The notes: generated by a model from the sequence alone, not told the origin. Counted from the first letter of the stretch, positions 17,504 to 30,864 are shown. The stretch is DNA of 64,000 nt from Streptococcus sp. S784/96/1 (GCF_902729355.1 NZ_CACVCC010000008.1:19907-83906); one strand, 5' to 3'. Made by a program: numbers and translations.

Positions 17504-19720
17504 CTAATCTTTCTTTTCTGTTGTACTGGTTTGGCTAGTTGTTTCATTTTCCTCAGGTTTAGGATTGAGGGCTGTATAGCTAGGGGCATTAAAGCGATCA
17601 ACGGTTGTTTTATTACCATTTTGGCTATAGATGCTAGTTGATTTAGGGCCACGTTTTTCTTCAATTTCTTTTAGTCTATCCAGACTTTGGGTGTAAGAAA
17701 AAGATTTAATATCAACGACTTTTAGCCCATTATCCGTATCAAAACGGAGTAAATCCCCCGTTTGAATCTCATCACTGATTTTAAGTTGTAATGTTGCTTC
17801 AGCTCGGACTTCCTCAAGTTTAGCAGAAGTATTTTCATCAGGGTTAGTGATTTCAAGTCCGCTGACGGTGTCGTATATGCGACCATTGTAGGAAGTATAC
17901 TGAGGTGTGATGTAACTGCCAGCAGTTCGAAGTGCAACGATTTGTTTATTATCAGCAGATAATAAATCTTGACCAACTTGACTGAAGTTGGCAGTATCAA
18001 TACCTAAGACATGAAGAAGGGTCGGAAGTCCATCAATTTCACCACCAAAAGTATCACTGATAAAACCTTTGGTCATTCCTGGAACATGAACCATATAGGG
18101 AACACGTTGTAACATGGCATTATCATATTGACTCCAAGTTTCAGAATCTTTGTCCAGTAGGGGGGCTAATTCTGGATTGCGCGAATTTGAAATACCGTAG
18201 TGATCGCCATAGAGTACTATAACAGAGTTATCATAAATGCCTGTATCTTTAAAATATTGAAAGAGTGCCTTTATGGATGAATCTAGGTAATTGGCAGTCG
18301 CAAAATAACCATTAATGGTTTCATCATTTGTTTGTGCCAATGGAAATCCTTGCTCATCACTGTTACCTGCTAGACTATTATAGGGGTAATGGTTAGTAAC
18401 TGTTATAAATTTGGTATAAAAAGGTTGTTGCATGTGCTCCAAATATTTAATGGAATCAGCTAACATGGTTTTGTCGTTAAGTCCATATTGGAATGAATTA
18501 CTTGCAGTTTGTTTAGAAAAGTATGAGGCATCAAAGAAGTAGTTGTATCCCCACTGTTTATAGGCATTGTTACGATTCCAAAAAGAGCCAACATTTCCAT
18601 GAAAAACTGCGCTAGTGTAGTCACCGTTTTGGGCCAAAATAGTTGGTGCAGCAAATTGGGTATTTTCGCCTCCATAGTTAACCATGAAAGAGCCGTTTGA
18701 AAGGCCGAATAAACCTGTTTCCATCATGGTTTCGGCATCTGATGTTTTACCGGCTTTAACTTGATTAAAAAAGTTAGAGAAGGCAAATGTTTCTGTGGAA
18801 TGATAAAGCGAATTGATAAAGGGAGTAACTTCATATTCTTTATCATCAATTTTGAGTTTGTAGTCAATTAAAAATTGTTGAAAACTCTCCAAATGTAGGA
18901 CAATCACATTACGTCCTTTGCCAATTCCAAAATAATTTTGATTTGGTGCGGCGTATTGAGTAGTGAGATATTCCTTGACAGGAACCAAATCTTTAGCACT
19001 GGCACTATCACGTTCTTTTTGAGCTTGAATGGCTTGGTTCGTTGAGTAAATACTAAAGGTTGGCAAACCTAGAGCACGTACAACATAAGTATTTGAAAAA
19101 CCACGTGTCAATAGTTCAGGGCGGTCTAACTCTGCCATGAAGAGGTTAATTGAAAAGGCGAGTGCTGACAAGGAGGTGACAGCGAAGCTAGCTCTTTTGT
19201 GAAAGGGGCGACTGTCTGTGGTGATTTTCTTTTTCCAAAATAACAACACCAAAATGAGGTAGTCAAGCAAATAGATGATGTCCCAAACTTGAAGAGAGTC
19301 AATGACAGTCTTACCAAGACCTTCAGAAGTTTTTCGGCTGGCCATAGCAGAGCTAAACGTGATAAAATCGGCAAATTCACGATAGTAAATGATGTTGGCA
19401 AAAAGAAGGATAGTCAGGAGGGCTGAAATCAACCAAGCAATGAAGTAAAACGATTTTTTTCGGTTAATATAAAGGGATAGCCCAATTAGCATCAAACCAA
19501 TGGGAATAGGGTTAATTATAACTATGATCAGGCGGAGATAGTATTGGACCGGATGCTCAACAGAAGCTAGATCCAAATTAAAGGCCATAAAATATGCCCA
19601 TATCGTTTTGAGGGTATAGCCTAATAATAACAACAAGATGAAGCCTAATCTGGTTGAGACGACATCAAAGAAAGTGTCTTTAAATCTTTTCAAAGTGTTT
19701 TCCTCATTCATAGAAATCAT
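17504..19720 (-). CDS. LTA synthase family sulfatase (LtaS-type)
   Basis: The 738-residue membrane protein has about five N-terminal membrane helices (residues about 20-205) and an extracellular sulfatase-fold domain. VIVLHLESFQQF carries a metal-binding Glu, KAGKTSDAETMMETG the catalytic Thr (about residue 320), and VLYGDHYGISNS the distal Asp/His metal ligands. Such enzymes transfer glycerol-phosphate from phosphatidylglycerol onto lipoteichoic acid. A long polar tail ends in TTSQTSTTEKKD. The start is uncertain. The ATG at 19720 lies only 8 nt past a TATAAT, with another ATG at 19711. A TTG at 19693 has GAGG 8 nt before it. Streptococci can carry more than one such protein, so the symbol is withheld. 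Confidence 0.85.
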   Translation of the reverse strand: MISMNEENTLKRFKDTFFDVVSTRLGFILLLLLGYTLKTIWAYFMAFNLDLASVEHPVQYYLRLIIVIINPIPIGLMLIGLSLYINRKKSFYFIAWLISALLTILLFANIIYYREFADFITFSSAMASRKTSEGLGKTVIDSLQVWDIIYLLDYLILVLLFWKKKITTDSRPFHKRASFAVTSLSALAFSINLFMAELDRPELLTRGFSNTYVVRALGLPTFSIYSTNQAIQAQKERDSASAKDLVPVKEYLTTQYAAPNQNYFGIGKGRNVIVLHLESFQQFLIDYKLKIDDKEYEVTPFINSLYHSTETFAFSNFFNQVKAGKTSDAETMMETGLFGLSNGSFMVNYGGENTQFAAPTILAQNGDYTSAVFHGNVGSFWNRNNAYKQWGYNYFFDASYFSKQTASNSFQYGLNDKTMLADSIKYLEHMQQPFYTKFITVTNHYPYNSLAGNSDEQGFPLAQTNDETINGYFATANYLDSSIKALFQYFKDTGIYDNSVIVLYGDHYGISNSRNPELAPLLDKDSETWSQYDNAMLQRVPYMVHVPGMTKGFISDTFGGEIDGLPTLLHVLGIDTANFSQVGQDLLSADNKQIVALRTAGSYITPQYTSYNGRIYDTVSGLEITNPDENTSAKLEEVRAEATLQLKISDEIQTGDLLRFDTDNGLKVVDIKSFSYTQSLDRLKEIEEKRGPKSTSIYSQNGNKTTVDRFNAPSYTALNPKPEENETTSQTSTTEKKD

Positions 19721-19806
19721 ATGACTTCATTATAACACAAAACAAAAATCAAGAGTAATCTAAAACCATTGTGGCTAATTGTCTGAAAATTTGCTATAAT
19801 ACTCCT
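19721..19806. promoter_or_regulatory. divergent promoters with leaderless geometry
   Basis: On the plus strand TG-C-TATAAT ends at 19800 and the methyltransferase ATG is at 19807, 6 nt later. On the minus strand TG-T-TATAAT is followed after 8 nt by the sulfatase ATG at 19720. Neither has room for a ribosome site if transcription starts at the usual distance. Confidence 0.5.
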
Positions 19807-20970
19807 ATGATTAAACTTGTTATGGGTGATTTAGCTGAAAAGCGTGTTAAATCAGGTATTCAGCTCATAGATGGCAGAGACTTTCTAGACCAAATAGTTA
19901 CGGACGGAGTGGTTTCTTTGGTCAATCAAAAAGGCGCTTTTCTTGGTACGGCTTACTTGTCTCGCCAAAATAAGGGGATTGGTTGGGTTCTATCTCGAGA
20001 AGCGATTGAGGTAACGGAAGATTATCTGATTCATCTCTTTAAAAAGGCGAAACAAAAACGTAGGCAATTTGAGATGTCAGATTTAACGACAGCTTACCGT
20101 CTTTTTAATCAAGATGGAGATAATCTAGGTGGCCTTACTATTGACAGATATGGAGATTACGCTCTCTTTTCTTGGTATAATTCCTATATCTATCGTCAGA
20201 AAGAACTTATTATTTCTGCCTTTCAAAAGGTTTTTCCAGAACTCAAAGGTGCTTATGGGAAAGTACGTTTTAAAAGTGACCGTCCTGAAAGTTCTTATCT
20301 ATATGGGGAAGAAGCGCTTAATCCTTTCGAGATTTTGGAAAATGGCGTGCGCTATTCAGTCTTTTTAAACGATGGACTAATGACAGGGATTTTCTTAGAC
20401 CAACATGAGGTCAGAGGAAGTTTGGTTGATGGTTTAGCCTTAGGAAAAACAGTTCTTAATATGTTTTCTTACACTGCAGCCTTTTCTGTTGCCGCTGCCA
20501 TGGGTGGTGCACTAGAGACTACATCAGTTGATTTGGCCAAAAGGTCTCGAGAACTCTCGCAAGCTCATTTTAAAGCAAATGGTCTTGGACTTGAAAATCA
20601 CCAGTTTGTTGTCATGGATGTCTTTGACTATTTTAAATATGCGAGACGCCATGCTCTGAAATTTGATGTGATTGTCATCGACCCACCAAGTTTTGCTAGA
20701 AATAAAAAACAGACCTTTTCTGTCTTAAAAGATTATCATAAATTGATTGCGCAGGCATTAGATATTTTAAGTCCTAGAGGGATTATTGTTGCATCAACAA
20801 ATGCCTCAAATATGACAACGCAGCAATTTAAGAAACAAATTCAAAAGGGACTTGGAAAAATCAAGTACCAATTTATAGATTTAAAACAGTTGCCGGGTGA
20901 TTTCACTGTCAACAAAAATGATGAAAGCAGTAATTACTTAAAAGTATTTACGATAAAGGTAAACCAATGA
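19807..20970 (+). CDS. class I rRNA large subunit methyltransferase (RlmI/YwbD-like)
   Basis: The 387-residue protein has an N-terminal PUA-like region (residues about 1-75) and a Rossmann methyltransferase domain. [14 protein letters not shown] is the family signature, [19 protein letters not shown] the SAM loop and [14 protein letters not shown] the DPPSF catalytic motif. Related proteins methylate cytosines in 23S rRNA. The frame extends upstream to 19771, but the family start and promoter position point to the ATG at 19807. It overlaps aroD by 4 bp (ATGA), so it heads the aromatic operon. Confidence 0.85.
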   Translation: MIKLVMGDLAEKRVKSGIQLIDGRDFLDQIVTDGVVSLVNQKGAFLGTAYLSRQNKGIGWVLSREAIEVTEDYLIHLFKKAKQKRRQFEMSDLTTAYRLFNQDGDNLGGLTIDRYGDYALFSWYNSYIYRQKELIISAFQKVFPELKGAYGKVRFKSDRPESSYLYGEEALNPFEILENGVRYSVFLNDGLMTGIFLDQHEVRGSLVDGLALGKTVLNMFSYTAAFSVAAAMGGALETTSVDLAKRSRELSQAHFKANGLGLENHQFVVMDVFDYFKYARRHALKFDVIVIDPPSFARNKKQTFSVLKDYHKLIAQALDILSPRGIIVASTNASNMTTQQFKKQIQKGLGKIKYQFIDLKQLPGDFTVNKNDESSNYLKVFTIKVNQ

Positions 20971-21644
20971 AAATTGTCGTTCCAGTAATGCCTAGGAGCT
21001 TAGAAGAAGCTCAATTGCTTGACGTGACTAAGTATGATTTAGCAGATATTATTGAATGGCGGGCTGATTACTTGCCAAAAGAAGAGATTTTAACGGTTGC
21101 CCCTGCGATTTTTGAAAAATTTGTAGGTCGCGAGGTACTTTTTACCCTTCGCACAACTCATGAAGGTGGAAATATTGAATTAGAAGACCAGGAATATGTA
21201 GGTCTTATCAAAGAAATCAGTGCGATTTACCAGCCAGACTACATTGATTACGAGTATTTTTCACACATGGGTGTGTTTAACGAGATGCTTGATTTTTCAA
21301 ATTTGGTATTGTCTTATCATAATTTTAATGAAACTCCAAGTAACATAATGGAAGCCTTTTCTGAGATGACAGCTCTGTCACCACGTATCGTAAAAATTGC
21401 AGTCATGCCTATTACACATCAAGATGTTCTTGATTTGATGAACTTTACTAGAGGTTTTAAGACTCTGAACCCTGAACAGGAATATGCGGTCATGTCGATG
21501 GGCAAATTGGGGCGTATTACCCGTATTGCAGGCGAGTTGATGGGATCGTGCTGGTCCTACGCCAGCCTTGAAGAGGAAAGTGCTCCTGGACAAATTCCTC
21601 TTCATCAATTGACGAAGTTTTTGGAGGTGCTAAATGCAGATTGA
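20967..21644 (+). CDS. aroD: type I 3-dehydroquinate dehydratase
   Basis: It dehydrates 3-dehydroquinate to 3-dehydroshikimate, step three of the shikimate pathway. The 225-residue length is typical of type I enzymes. [12 protein letters not shown] gives the substrate-binding Arg, a His lies in [11 protein letters not shown], and the Schiff-base Lys lies in [31 protein letters not shown] holds the C-terminal Arg. The start overlaps the preceding gene (ATGA), and the end overlaps aroE by 11 bp. Confidence 0.95.
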   Translation: MKIVVPVMPRSLEEAQLLDVTKYDLADIIEWRADYLPKEEILTVAPAIFEKFVGREVLFTLRTTHEGGNIELEDQEYVGLIKEISAIYQPDYIDYEYFSHMGVFNEMLDFSNLVLSYHNFNETPSNIMEAFSEMTALSPRIVKIAVMPITHQDVLDLMNFTRGFKTLNPEQEYAVMSMGKLGRITRIAGELMGSCWSYASLEEESAPGQIPLHQLTKFLEVLNAD

Positions 21645-22500
21645 TGGACATACACGTTTAGCTGCTGTGGTAGCAAGACCGATCAAGCATTCTATTTCTC
21701 CCTTTATTCACAACTATGCTTTTAACAAGACGAATATCAATGGTGTTTATGTAGCTTGGGACATTCCTGAAAGGGATCTTGAAGAAACCCTTAAAAATGT
21801 GAAGCGCTATGACATGTGGGGTGTTAATATTTCCATGCCTTATAAGCAAGCTGCTTTGCCTTATATGGACGAATTGACGGATTCAGCTCAACTTATTGGT
21901 GCGGTCAACACGGTTATCAACCGAGATGGAAAATTGATTGGCCATAATACAGACGGTATTGGATTTTTCAAATCATTATCGACTTTTTTAGATTTTGATG
22001 TCAAAGGTAAACATATGACCATTTTAGGCGGTGGTGGTGCGGCAACGGCAATTATTGCCCAAGCTGCGCTCAATGGTGCCAGTCATATCACGATATTTAA
22101 CCAGACAGCATTTTTAGAGGAAACACAAGCAAAAGCGCAAGCCTTATCCCAAAAAACAGGTGTGGAAATTGATGTTTATCCGATTGAAAATCTTGCCTTG
22201 ATTGAGGAAAAAGTGGCTGAAAGTCAGTTGTTTGTTAATGCGACTAGTGTGGGCATGGATGGTCAGTCAATGATTATTCGTGATGATTTTCAATTTCCAG
22301 AAGGTCTTACAGTAGCAGATGTGATTTACCAACCCTTTGAAACCCTATTTTTAAAACTGGCACGTAGCCGTGGACTCAAAGCTATTAATGGCTTAGGAAT
22401 GCTTCTCTTTCAAGCGGCGGCAGCATTTGAAGAATGGACAGGGGCAGAAATGCCAACTGATGAGATTTGGCAGGTACTAGAGGAAAAGTATCAGTGTTAA
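21634..22500 (+). CDS. aroE: shikimate dehydrogenase
   Basis: It reduces 3-dehydroshikimate to shikimate with NADPH. The 288-residue protein shows the substrate region [16 protein letters not shown], the catalytic Lys in [22 protein letters not shown], the nucleotide loop [12 protein letters not shown] and the C-terminal [25 protein letters not shown] lies just before the start inside aroD. Confidence 0.95.
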   Translation: MQIDGHTRLAAVVARPIKHSISPFIHNYAFNKTNINGVYVAWDIPERDLEETLKNVKRYDMWGVNISMPYKQAALPYMDELTDSAQLIGAVNTVINRDGKLIGHNTDGIGFFKSLSTFLDFDVKGKHMTILGGGGAATAIIAQAALNGASHITIFNQTAFLEETQAKAQALSQKTGVEIDVYPIENLALIEEKVAESQLFVNATSVGMDGQSMIIRDDFQFPEGLTVADVIYQPFETLFLKLARSRGLKAINGLGMLLFQAAAAFEEWTGAEMPTDEIWQVLEEKYQC

Positions 22501-23000
22501 GGACTTATCAGATTGGTAATTATGACAGTGATTTTCTAATTGAAAGCAAACGCCAGGCAGTGCGAGGACTTGTTGTCACTCCTGATGAGAAAGTTCTTGT
22601 GATGACTTATGGCAAGTATGATTTTTCAGTCTTACCAGGTGGTGGATTAGGAAAAGGTGAAACCTTCGAACAGGCTTTTCGTCGTGAGATTTTAGAAGAA
22701 ACAGGATATCAGTGCAGATGGCTAAGTCAACTGTGCCAGATTGAAGATTACCGAAAAGATGAGAAGTTGCTTCAAATTCATCACGGGTTTGTTGCAGGGG
22801 TGTCTGAGAGCAAGCTAGCCCAGAATCTCGACGAGGATGAAAAATCCGATAAGGTTTATTTAGAATTGTTAACCTTGGAAGAACTTGTCAAACGTTTTTC
22901 TGTTCAACAACCTCATACAGAACAACAGAGCCTCTTACGCCAGCGTGATAGGATAATTTTACAAGAAGCCCTAACTTATTTACATCAAGTGAGGAAGTGA
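22494..23000 (+). CDS. NUDIX hydrolase
   Basis: The 168-residue protein carries a full NUDIX box, [23 protein letters not shown], read as G-x5-E-x7-REIxEExGY, so it should cleave a nucleoside-diphosphate-linked substrate. I place the start at GTG 22494, since GAGGA at 22480-22484 precedes it; it overlaps the aroE end by 7 bp. The frame continues upstream inside aroE but without a start of quality. A NUDIX gene between aroE and aroB is unusual for the pathway, and its substrate is unknown. Confidence 0.8.
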   Translation: MLRTYQIGNYDSDFLIESKRQAVRGLVVTPDEKVLVMTYGKYDFSVLPGGGLGKGETFEQAFRREILEETGYQCRWLSQLCQIEDYRKDEKLLQIHHGFVAGVSESKLAQNLDEDEKSDKVYLELLTLEELVKRFSVQQPHTEQQSLLRQRDRIILQEALTYLHQVRK

Positions 23001-23005
23001 TAGCG

Positions 23006-24073
23006 ATGAAATTACATGTTGATTTAGCGACAAATCCCTATGATATCATGATTGAACGAGGGTCTCTTACAAGTGTAGGAGACTGGGCTCGTTCAATCTT
23101 GAATTGTCAGAAGATTGCGATTATAACAGATGACCACGTTGCCTCTCTCTATGCAGAGACGGTTCAACAAAGTCTTGAAACTGCCGGTTTTGAGATCTTT
23201 GTTTTTGAGTTTTTAGAAGGAGAGGCTTCCAAAAATCTTACAACAGTTAATAATGCCTACGATTTCTTGCTTGAAAATGGGCTAACCAGGGGTGATGGCA
23301 TTGTTGCTCTTGGTGGTGGTGTTGTCGGTGATTTAGCTGGTTTTGTTGCTTCGACTTATATGCGAGGCATTCCATTTTTACAGATACCGACAAGTCTGAC
23401 TGCACAAGTGGATTCTTCCATTGGTGGTAAAACAGGTGTCAATACGCCAAGGGCCAAGAATAGTGTGGGAACATTTGCTCAGCCTAAAGGGGTTTTTATT
23501 GATCCAGATGTTCTTAAGACGCTGGGAAAACGTGAACTTATTGAAGGTATGGGAGAAGTGATCAAATATGGTCTCATTGATGATGTTGACCTGTGGGAGA
23601 TCCTAGAAACTTTAGATGGAAGTCCAGAATCTATTTTGGAGCATGCTGAAGACATTATTTATCATTCTTGTAATGTGAAACGTAAGATTGTTGTCGAGGA
23701 TGAGTTTGAAGGTGGCATCCGTATGTACCTAAATTTTGGTCATACGATTGGGCATGCCATTGAACAAACAGCGGGATATGGTAAGGTCATGCACGGTGAG
23801 GCTGTTGCGATTGGTATGGTTCAAATATCTCGTGTAGCTGAGAAAAAAGGTTTGATGCCAGCTGGAATGACTGACAAAATTATTAACATGTGTGCAAAAT
23901 TTGGTTTACCAACGGACCATAAGCCTTGGCTGGTTAATGATTTGTACGCTGCACTGACGCATGATAAAAAGGCAAGTGGTAATACTATCAAGACCGTCAT
24001 TGTACCTAAATTAGGTAGCGCAGCCATTAACCAAATCCCTTTGGAGGAAATGAAAGAGTATCTGGAGAAATAA
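23006..24073 (+). CDS. aroB: 3-dehydroquinate synthase
   Basis: It makes 3-dehydroquinate from DAHP, step two of the shikimate pathway, with NAD and a divalent metal. The 355-residue protein shows [47 protein letters not shown], a metal Glu in [15 protein letters not shown], and His ligands in [13 protein letters not shown] and [14 protein letters not shown] at 22997 is in frame and overlaps the NUDIX stop, but GAGGAAG at 22991-22997 is well placed for the ATG at 23006. Confidence 0.96.
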   Translation: MKLHVDLATNPYDIMIERGSLTSVGDWARSILNCQKIAIITDDHVASLYAETVQQSLETAGFEIFVFEFLEGEASKNLTTVNNAYDFLLENGLTRGDGIVALGGGVVGDLAGFVASTYMRGIPFLQIPTSLTAQVDSSIGGKTGVNTPRAKNSVGTFAQPKGVFIDPDVLKTLGKRELIEGMGEVIKYGLIDDVDLWEILETLDGSPESILEHAEDIIYHSCNVKRKIVVEDEFEGGIRMYLNFGHTIGHAIEQTAGYGKVMHGEAVAIGMVQISRVAEKKGLMPAGMTDKIINMCAKFGLPTDHKPWLVNDLYAALTHDKKASGNTIKTVIVPKLGSAAINQIPLEEMKEYLEK

Positions 24074-24074
24074 G

Positions 24075-25241
24075 ATGAGATATTTAACCGCAGGTGAGTC
24101 CCACGGACCACGATTGACAGCTATTATTGAAGGTGTACCGGCAGGTTTACCCTTGACAGCCCAAGATATCAACGGTGATTTAAAACGTCGTCAGGGTGGT
24201 TATGGTCGCGGTGGTCGCATGAAAATCGAAAGCGACGTTGTTGAGATTACTTCTGGTGTTCGTCATGGAAAGACGACTGGAGCACCGATAACGCTTCATG
24301 TCATCAATAAAGACCATCAAAAATGGCTTGATATTATGGCAGTAGAAGATATTGAAGACCGTCTTAAAACAAAGAGAAAAATCAAACACCCCCGTCCAGG
24401 TCATGCAGACCTTGTTGGCGGTATGAAATATCGCTTTGATGATTTAAGAAATTCTCTAGAGCGTTCATCTGCGCGTGAAACAACGATGCGTGTGGCAGTT
24501 GGAGCAGTTGCCAAAAGAATTTTAGCAGAGCTTGATATTGAAATCGCTAATCATGTTGTTGTATTTGGTGGTAAAGAAATTGATGTTCCAGCTGATTTGA
24601 CAGTCTCTGAGATTAAGAAATTGGCTCAGGAATCAGAAATTTCTGTTGTTAATCGAGAACGAGAACAGGAAATCAAGGATTACATAGATCAAATTAAAAA
24701 AGAAGGGGACACGATTGGTGGAGTTGTAGAAACAATCGTTGGTGGTGTTCCAGTAGGTTTAGGTTCTTTTGTACAATGGGATACCAAATTGGATGCTAAG
24801 TTAGCTCAGGCAGTTGTGTCTATCAATGCTTTTAAGGGCGTTGAATTTGGTGTCGGTTTCCAAGCAGGTTACCGTAAAGGTTCTGAGGTTATGGATGAAA
24901 TTCTTTGGAATACAGAAGATGGCTATACGCGTCGTACCAATAACCTCGGTGGTTTTGAAGGTGGTATGACTAATGGTCAGCCTATTATCATTCGAGGTGT
25001 GATGAAGCCAATTCCGACTTTGTATAAACCCTTAATGTCAGTTGATATTGAAACACATGAACCTTATAAGGCAACTGTAGAGCGTTCAGATCCAACGGCT
25101 CTTCCAGCAGCAGGTGTGGTTATGGAAAGTGTCGTTGCTACAGTCATTGCTCAGGAAATCTTAGAGAAATTTTCATCAGACAATATGGAAGAATTAAAGG
25201 CAGCTGTGGATTCACACCGTAACTATGTTAGAAAGTTTTAG
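24075..25241 (+). CDS. aroC: chorismate synthase
   Basis: It converts EPSP to chorismate with reduced FMN. The 388-residue protein starts with the hallmark [20 protein letters not shown]. It also has [39 protein letters not shown] and, near the end, [17 protein letters not shown]. It starts one base after the aroB stop, with GGAGAAATAAG upstream. Confidence 0.97.
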   Translation: MRYLTAGESHGPRLTAIIEGVPAGLPLTAQDINGDLKRRQGGYGRGGRMKIESDVVEITSGVRHGKTTGAPITLHVINKDHQKWLDIMAVEDIEDRLKTKRKIKHPRPGHADLVGGMKYRFDDLRNSLERSSARETTMRVAVGAVAKRILAELDIEIANHVVVFGGKEIDVPADLTVSEIKKLAQESEISVVNREREQEIKDYIDQIKKEGDTIGGVVETIVGGVPVGLGSFVQWDTKLDAKLAQAVVSINAFKGVEFGVGFQAGYRKGSEVMDEILWNTEDGYTRRTNNLGGFEGGMTNGQPIIIRGVMKPIPTLYKPLMSVDIETHEPYKATVERSDPTALPAAGVVMESVVATVIAQEILEKFSSDNMEELKAAVDSHRNYVRKF

Positions 25242-25244
25242 TCT

Positions 25245-26348
25245 ATGTCAAAAACAATATACATTGCGGGACTAGGTTTGATTGGTGGTTCATTGGCTTT
25301 AGCCATTCGTAAGGCTCATCCAACTTATCGGATTCTAGGCTATAATCGCCCTGAAAAATCACAACAGATTGCTCGTGAACGAGGGATGGTTAATGATTTA
25401 ACGGATGATTTTGCTAGTTTTGCTCCCTTAGCTGATATTATTATATTAGCAGTTCCTATTAAACAGACTATTCTTTTTTTAAAAGAGTTGGCTCAATTAG
25501 ACTTGAAAAAAGGTGTGATTATTACAGATGTTGGTTCGACAAAACAGGAGATTGTTGCAGTAGCTGAAGCCTGTTTTGCTAATCGTGAGATTGATTTTAT
25601 TGGCGGCCATCCGATGGCAGGCAGTCATAAGTCTGGAGCTATTGCAGCTGATGTTAGCTTGTTTGAAAATGCCTACTATATTTTCACACCGACTCAGTTC
25701 ACCCAAGAAAGGGCTTTAACGTCTTTAAAAGACTTGTTTAAGGGAACTGGAGCTCGTTATATTGAGGTGGCTGCTGATGAGCACGACCGAGTAACTAGTC
25801 AGATTTCTCATTTCCCCCATATTTTAGCGACTAGCTTGATGTTGCAAACTGGCGACTACGCTGAATCTCACGAGCACACAAAGTATTTTACTGCCGGAGG
25901 TTTTAGGGATATGACTCGGATTGCAGAGTCAGAGCCTGATTTATGGACTTCTATTTTGCTGAGTAATAGCAGAGCTGTTCTTGACAGAATTGAGGAATTT
26001 AAAGAGCGTCTTGATGAGGTTGCGCAGCTTATTTTCCAGAAAAATGAGCCAGCAATCTGGAAGTTTTTCAATCAAGGACGTGCCATGAGGCAAGCTATGG
26101 AAATCCACAAAAAGGGTGGTGTAGATAGCTTTTACGATCTCTTTGTTGAAGTCCCTGACGAAGAAGATGTGGTCTTGAAAATTTTGGAATTACTAAGAGG
26201 AATTTCTCTCGTGAACTTGCACATCAATGAGGAAAACCGAGAAGATAGTCATGGTGTTTTGCAACTAACCTTTAAAAATGCTCAGGATTTAGCTACTGCC
26301 GAAGTTATTATTAAAAATAATACAGATTATCACATTACAATTACATAA
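25245..26348 (+). CDS. tyrA: prephenate dehydrogenase
   Basis: It oxidatively decarboxylates prephenate to 4-hydroxyphenylpyruvate for tyrosine. The 367-residue protein has the NAD loop [18 protein letters not shown], the catalytic-domain segments DVGSTKQEI and [14 protein letters not shown], and a His in [14 protein letters not shown]-terminal ACT-like region (residues about 295-367) probably binds tyrosine for feedback control. It follows aroC by 3 bp. Confidence 0.93.
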   Translation: MSKTIYIAGLGLIGGSLALAIRKAHPTYRILGYNRPEKSQQIARERGMVNDLTDDFASFAPLADIIILAVPIKQTILFLKELAQLDLKKGVIITDVGSTKQEIVAVAEACFANREIDFIGGHPMAGSHKSGAIAADVSLFENAYYIFTPTQFTQERALTSLKDLFKGTGARYIEVAADEHDRVTSQISHFPHILATSLMLQTGDYAESHEHTKYFTAGGFRDMTRIAESEPDLWTSILLSNSRAVLDRIEEFKERLDEVAQLIFQKNEPAIWKFFNQGRAMRQAMEIHKKGGVDSFYDLFVEVPDEEDVVLKILELLRGISLVNLHINEENREDSHGVLQLTFKNAQDLATAEVIIKNNTDYHITIT

Positions 26349-26359
26349 AGGAGTTACTC

Positions 26360-26698
26360 ATGGAAAATATTTATGATTTAGCAAATAACTTGGAACGTGC
26401 TATCCGTGCACTTCCAGAATATCAAGCTGTTAAAACGGCGAAAGAGGCAGTTGATGCTGATGCTGCTGCCAAAGGACTTTGGGAGGAATTTTTAGTCGCA
26501 CAAAATAAAATTCAGGCCCTAATTCAATCTGGACAAATGCCTAGTCCAGAGGATCAAGCAGAAATGACTGCACTTGGTGATAAAATTGAAAAAAATAGTA
26601 TTGTTAAAGCTTATTTCACAAACCAGCAAGCACTAGGTGTTTATGTTGCTGACTTGGAGCGAATCATCTTTAAACCTTTACAAGAATTAGCAGAGTAA
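26360..26698 (+). CDS. YlbF/YmcA family protein
   Basis: The 112-residue, largely helical protein ([20 protein letters not shown]... [20 protein letters not shown] pattern) belongs to the YlbF/YmcA (UPF0342) family. Relatives in Bacillus form a complex that affects RNA processing and development; the streptococcal role is not settled. It is the last gene of the first aro transcript: AAGGAG precedes the ATG, and a strong terminator follows. Confidence 0.8.
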   Translation: MENIYDLANNLERAIRALPEYQAVKTAKEAVDADAAAKGLWEEFLVAQNKIQALIQSGQMPSPEDQAEMTALGDKIEKNSIVKAYFTNQQALGVYVADLERIIFKPLQELAE

Positions 26699-26746
26699 GT
26701 CGCTAAAAATCAGTACATTTATATCAAATGTCTTACATAAGGCACA

Positions 26747-28566
<1,820 letters not shown>

Positions 28567-28570
<4 letters not shown>

Positions 28571-29397
28571 AAATTGCCTATTTGGGACCAATAGGGTCGT
28601 TTACTCACAATGTGGCTCTAAGTGCCTTTCCTCAGGCTGATTTAGTCCCCTTTGAAACCATCACAGAAGTTCTGAAAGCCTATCAAGACAAGCAAGTCAG
28701 CTTTGCTATTGTTCCCGTAGAAAATTCGATTGAAGGATCGGTACATGAAACAATTGATTACCTTTTTGATCAAGAAAATTTAAAGGCTGTGGCAGAAATT
28801 ATTCAACCAATCAAGCAACAACTCATGTCGGTGACAACACAATATCCAGAAAAAATCTATTCTCATCCTCAAGCGATAGCTCAAGGAAAACAGTATATTT
28901 CTCAACATTACCCTAAGGCCCAGTTTGAAGTAACTGCCTCGACCGCTTATGCTGCACGATTGGTAGCGGAACACCCAGATAAACCTTATGCAGCTATTGC
29001 CCCTCAAGCAGCAGCGAAACAGTATGGTTTAACTGTGATTGCTAAGGATATCCAAGAAATCGAGGAGAATTTCACTCGTTTTTGGATTTTAGGAACTCAA
29101 GAGCAGCTTGTTATTTTACCTAAAATCTCTAAAAAAATATCCCTAGCTCTAACTTTACCAGATAATCTGCCAGGAGCTCTATACAAAGCTTTATCGGTTT
29201 TTGCCTGGCGAGGGATTGATCTAACTAAAATTGAAAGCCGACCATTGAAAACGATACTTGGTGAATACTTTTTCATTATAGATGTTGATAATGAGAGTAA
29301 AGAATTGATTAAATATGCCTTATCTGAGTTGACAAGTCTAGGAATTGAGTTTAAAATTTTAGGAGATTATTCTGTTTATACTATGAGCACACCTTAA
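28567..29397 (+). CDS. pheA: prephenate dehydratase
   Basis: It converts prephenate to phenylpyruvate for phenylalanine. The 276-residue protein has KIAYLGPIGSFTHNVAL, the conserved VPVENSIEGSVHETIDYL, and the catalytic Thr in IEENFTRFWILG. A C-terminal ACT domain (residues about 195-270) carries the ESRP motif (KIESRPLK) that binds phenylalanine for feedback control. It starts by ATGA overlap with aroK. Confidence 0.94.
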
Positions 29398-29406
29398 GGA
29401 GGTATT

Positions 29407-30864
29407 ATGCCAGATCGCCGTTTAGAGGCTCTAACTCATCATGAAGCCCTACGATATGATTATTTATCGAAAAATATTCATTTTTTAAATCCTAAGGAAA
29501 AAGCTGAGCTAGAACATCTTAAGGCTAAGTTAGCCGGTGAATTAGTTTCGTATAGCCAAGAGAGGAATTTATCTCAAGATACTTTGAACGCTTTGCCTGT
29601 TTATCCTAAGAAGGAAAATTCGAAACGTTATTCTCGGAAAGAAAAGCATGGCGATTTAGATTTGCCTCCTTATCCAAATGGGATGGCGACAGCTTTTGAC
29701 AAGGAGCAACCGAAGGAAAGAATTAAAGGATTACCTGCTTATCCCACCCAAGAGAGGTCTAAAAAGGTTAGCCGTCCTAAAATTCATGAACGAGTAGAAC
29801 AACCTGTAAAAGAACAATCTATTAAGGTGAAATCTCCAAAACCAGCTAAGAAAAAACGCAATTTTAGTTTTAAACGCTTTTTGAAATGGATTGGTATCGT
29901 GATTCTTGCTGTTTTAACTGGAATGATTGTCATGTTTGTGAAAGGGATGAATGAGATCACTTCTGGAAAGAACAATTATCAACCTGCACAAGTTGAGGTG
30001 TTTAATGGTGAGGATACTTTGGATGGTACTAATATCCTTATTTTAGGAAGTGATAAGAGAGTTACGCAGAATTCTACCGATGCTAGAACTGATACGATTA
30101 TGGTTATGAATATTGGTGGCAGTGACGGAAAAATCAAACTGGCTAGCTTTATGCGTGATACCTTAGTCAATATTCCAGGTTACAGTTCTGATGATTACTC
30201 AACAGACCTGAAACTGAATAGCTCATTTACGTTTGGAGAACAAGATGGCGACCAAGGAGCAGAATTTGTTCGTCTGGTTCTCAAACATAATTTTGACATT
30301 GATATTAAATATTATGTCATGATTGACTTTGAAACGTTTGCGATTGCGATTGATACCTTATTCCCTGAAGGTGTTGAAATTGATGCTGCATTTGAAACTG
30401 TTGGTGGTGAAACCGTAACGGAGGTTGAAGTTCCTGATGATTTAGGCTATGCACAAGGCGGAGCAATGTACCAGACCATTGCAGTCGGTAAACAGAGAAT
30501 GGATGGTAAGACACTTCTAAATTATGCCCGTTTTCGTGGAGATGATACGGCTGATTTTGGGCGAGTGAAGCGCCAGCAACAGGTTTTGGAAGCTGTTTTT
30601 GCTCAAGTCAAAAATCCTGCTAAACTCTTTACAGGGTCAGCAGCGGTGGGTAAAATTTATGCTCTTACCTCTACAAATGTCTCTTATCCTGTGCTTTTGG
30701 CGGAGGGGTTAGGTATATTAACGAGCGGAAGAGGTGGTATTGAACGTCTTACCATTCCTCAACAAGGGGATTGGATTGATACCTATGACATGTATGGGGG
30801 TATGGGACTCGATATTGATCGTGATAACTATAAAGAATTATTAGCTCAGATGGGATTACGATAA
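29407..30864 (+). CDS. LytR-CpsA-Psr (LCP) family protein
   Basis: The 485-residue protein has a long charged cytoplasmic region (residues about 1-160), one membrane helix (WIGIVILAVLTGMIVMFV) and an extracellular LCP domain. NILILGSDKR, the paired Asp/Arg in DARTDTIMVMNI, LASFMRDTLVNIPG, and the conserved Arg in NYARFRGDDTADFGRVKRQQQ are visible. LCP enzymes attach teichoic acid or capsule polymers from their lipid carriers to peptidoglycan. The gene ends the aromatic operon, 9 bp after pheA, as in pneumococcus where the psr-type gene lies here. Confidence 0.88.
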   Translation: MPDRRLEALTHHEALRYDYLSKNIHFLNPKEKAELEHLKAKLAGELVSYSQERNLSQDTLNALPVYPKKENSKRYSRKEKHGDLDLPPYPNGMATAFDKEQPKERIKGLPAYPTQERSKKVSRPKIHERVEQPVKEQSIKVKSPKPAKKKRNFSFKRFLKWIGIVILAVLTGMIVMFVKGMNEITSGKNNYQPAQVEVFNGEDTLDGTNILILGSDKRVTQNSTDARTDTIMVMNIGGSDGKIKLASFMRDTLVNIPGYSSDDYSTDLKLNSSFTFGEQDGDQGAEFVRLVLKHNFDIDIKYYVMIDFETFAIAIDTLFPEGVEIDAAFETVGGETVTEVEVPDDLGYAQGGAMYQTIAVGKQRMDGKTLLNYARFRGDDTADFGRVKRQQQVLEAVFAQVKNPAKLFTGSAAVGKIYALTSTNVSYPVLLAEGLGILTSGRGGIERLTIPQQGDWIDTYDMYGGMGLDIDRDNYKELLAQMGLR

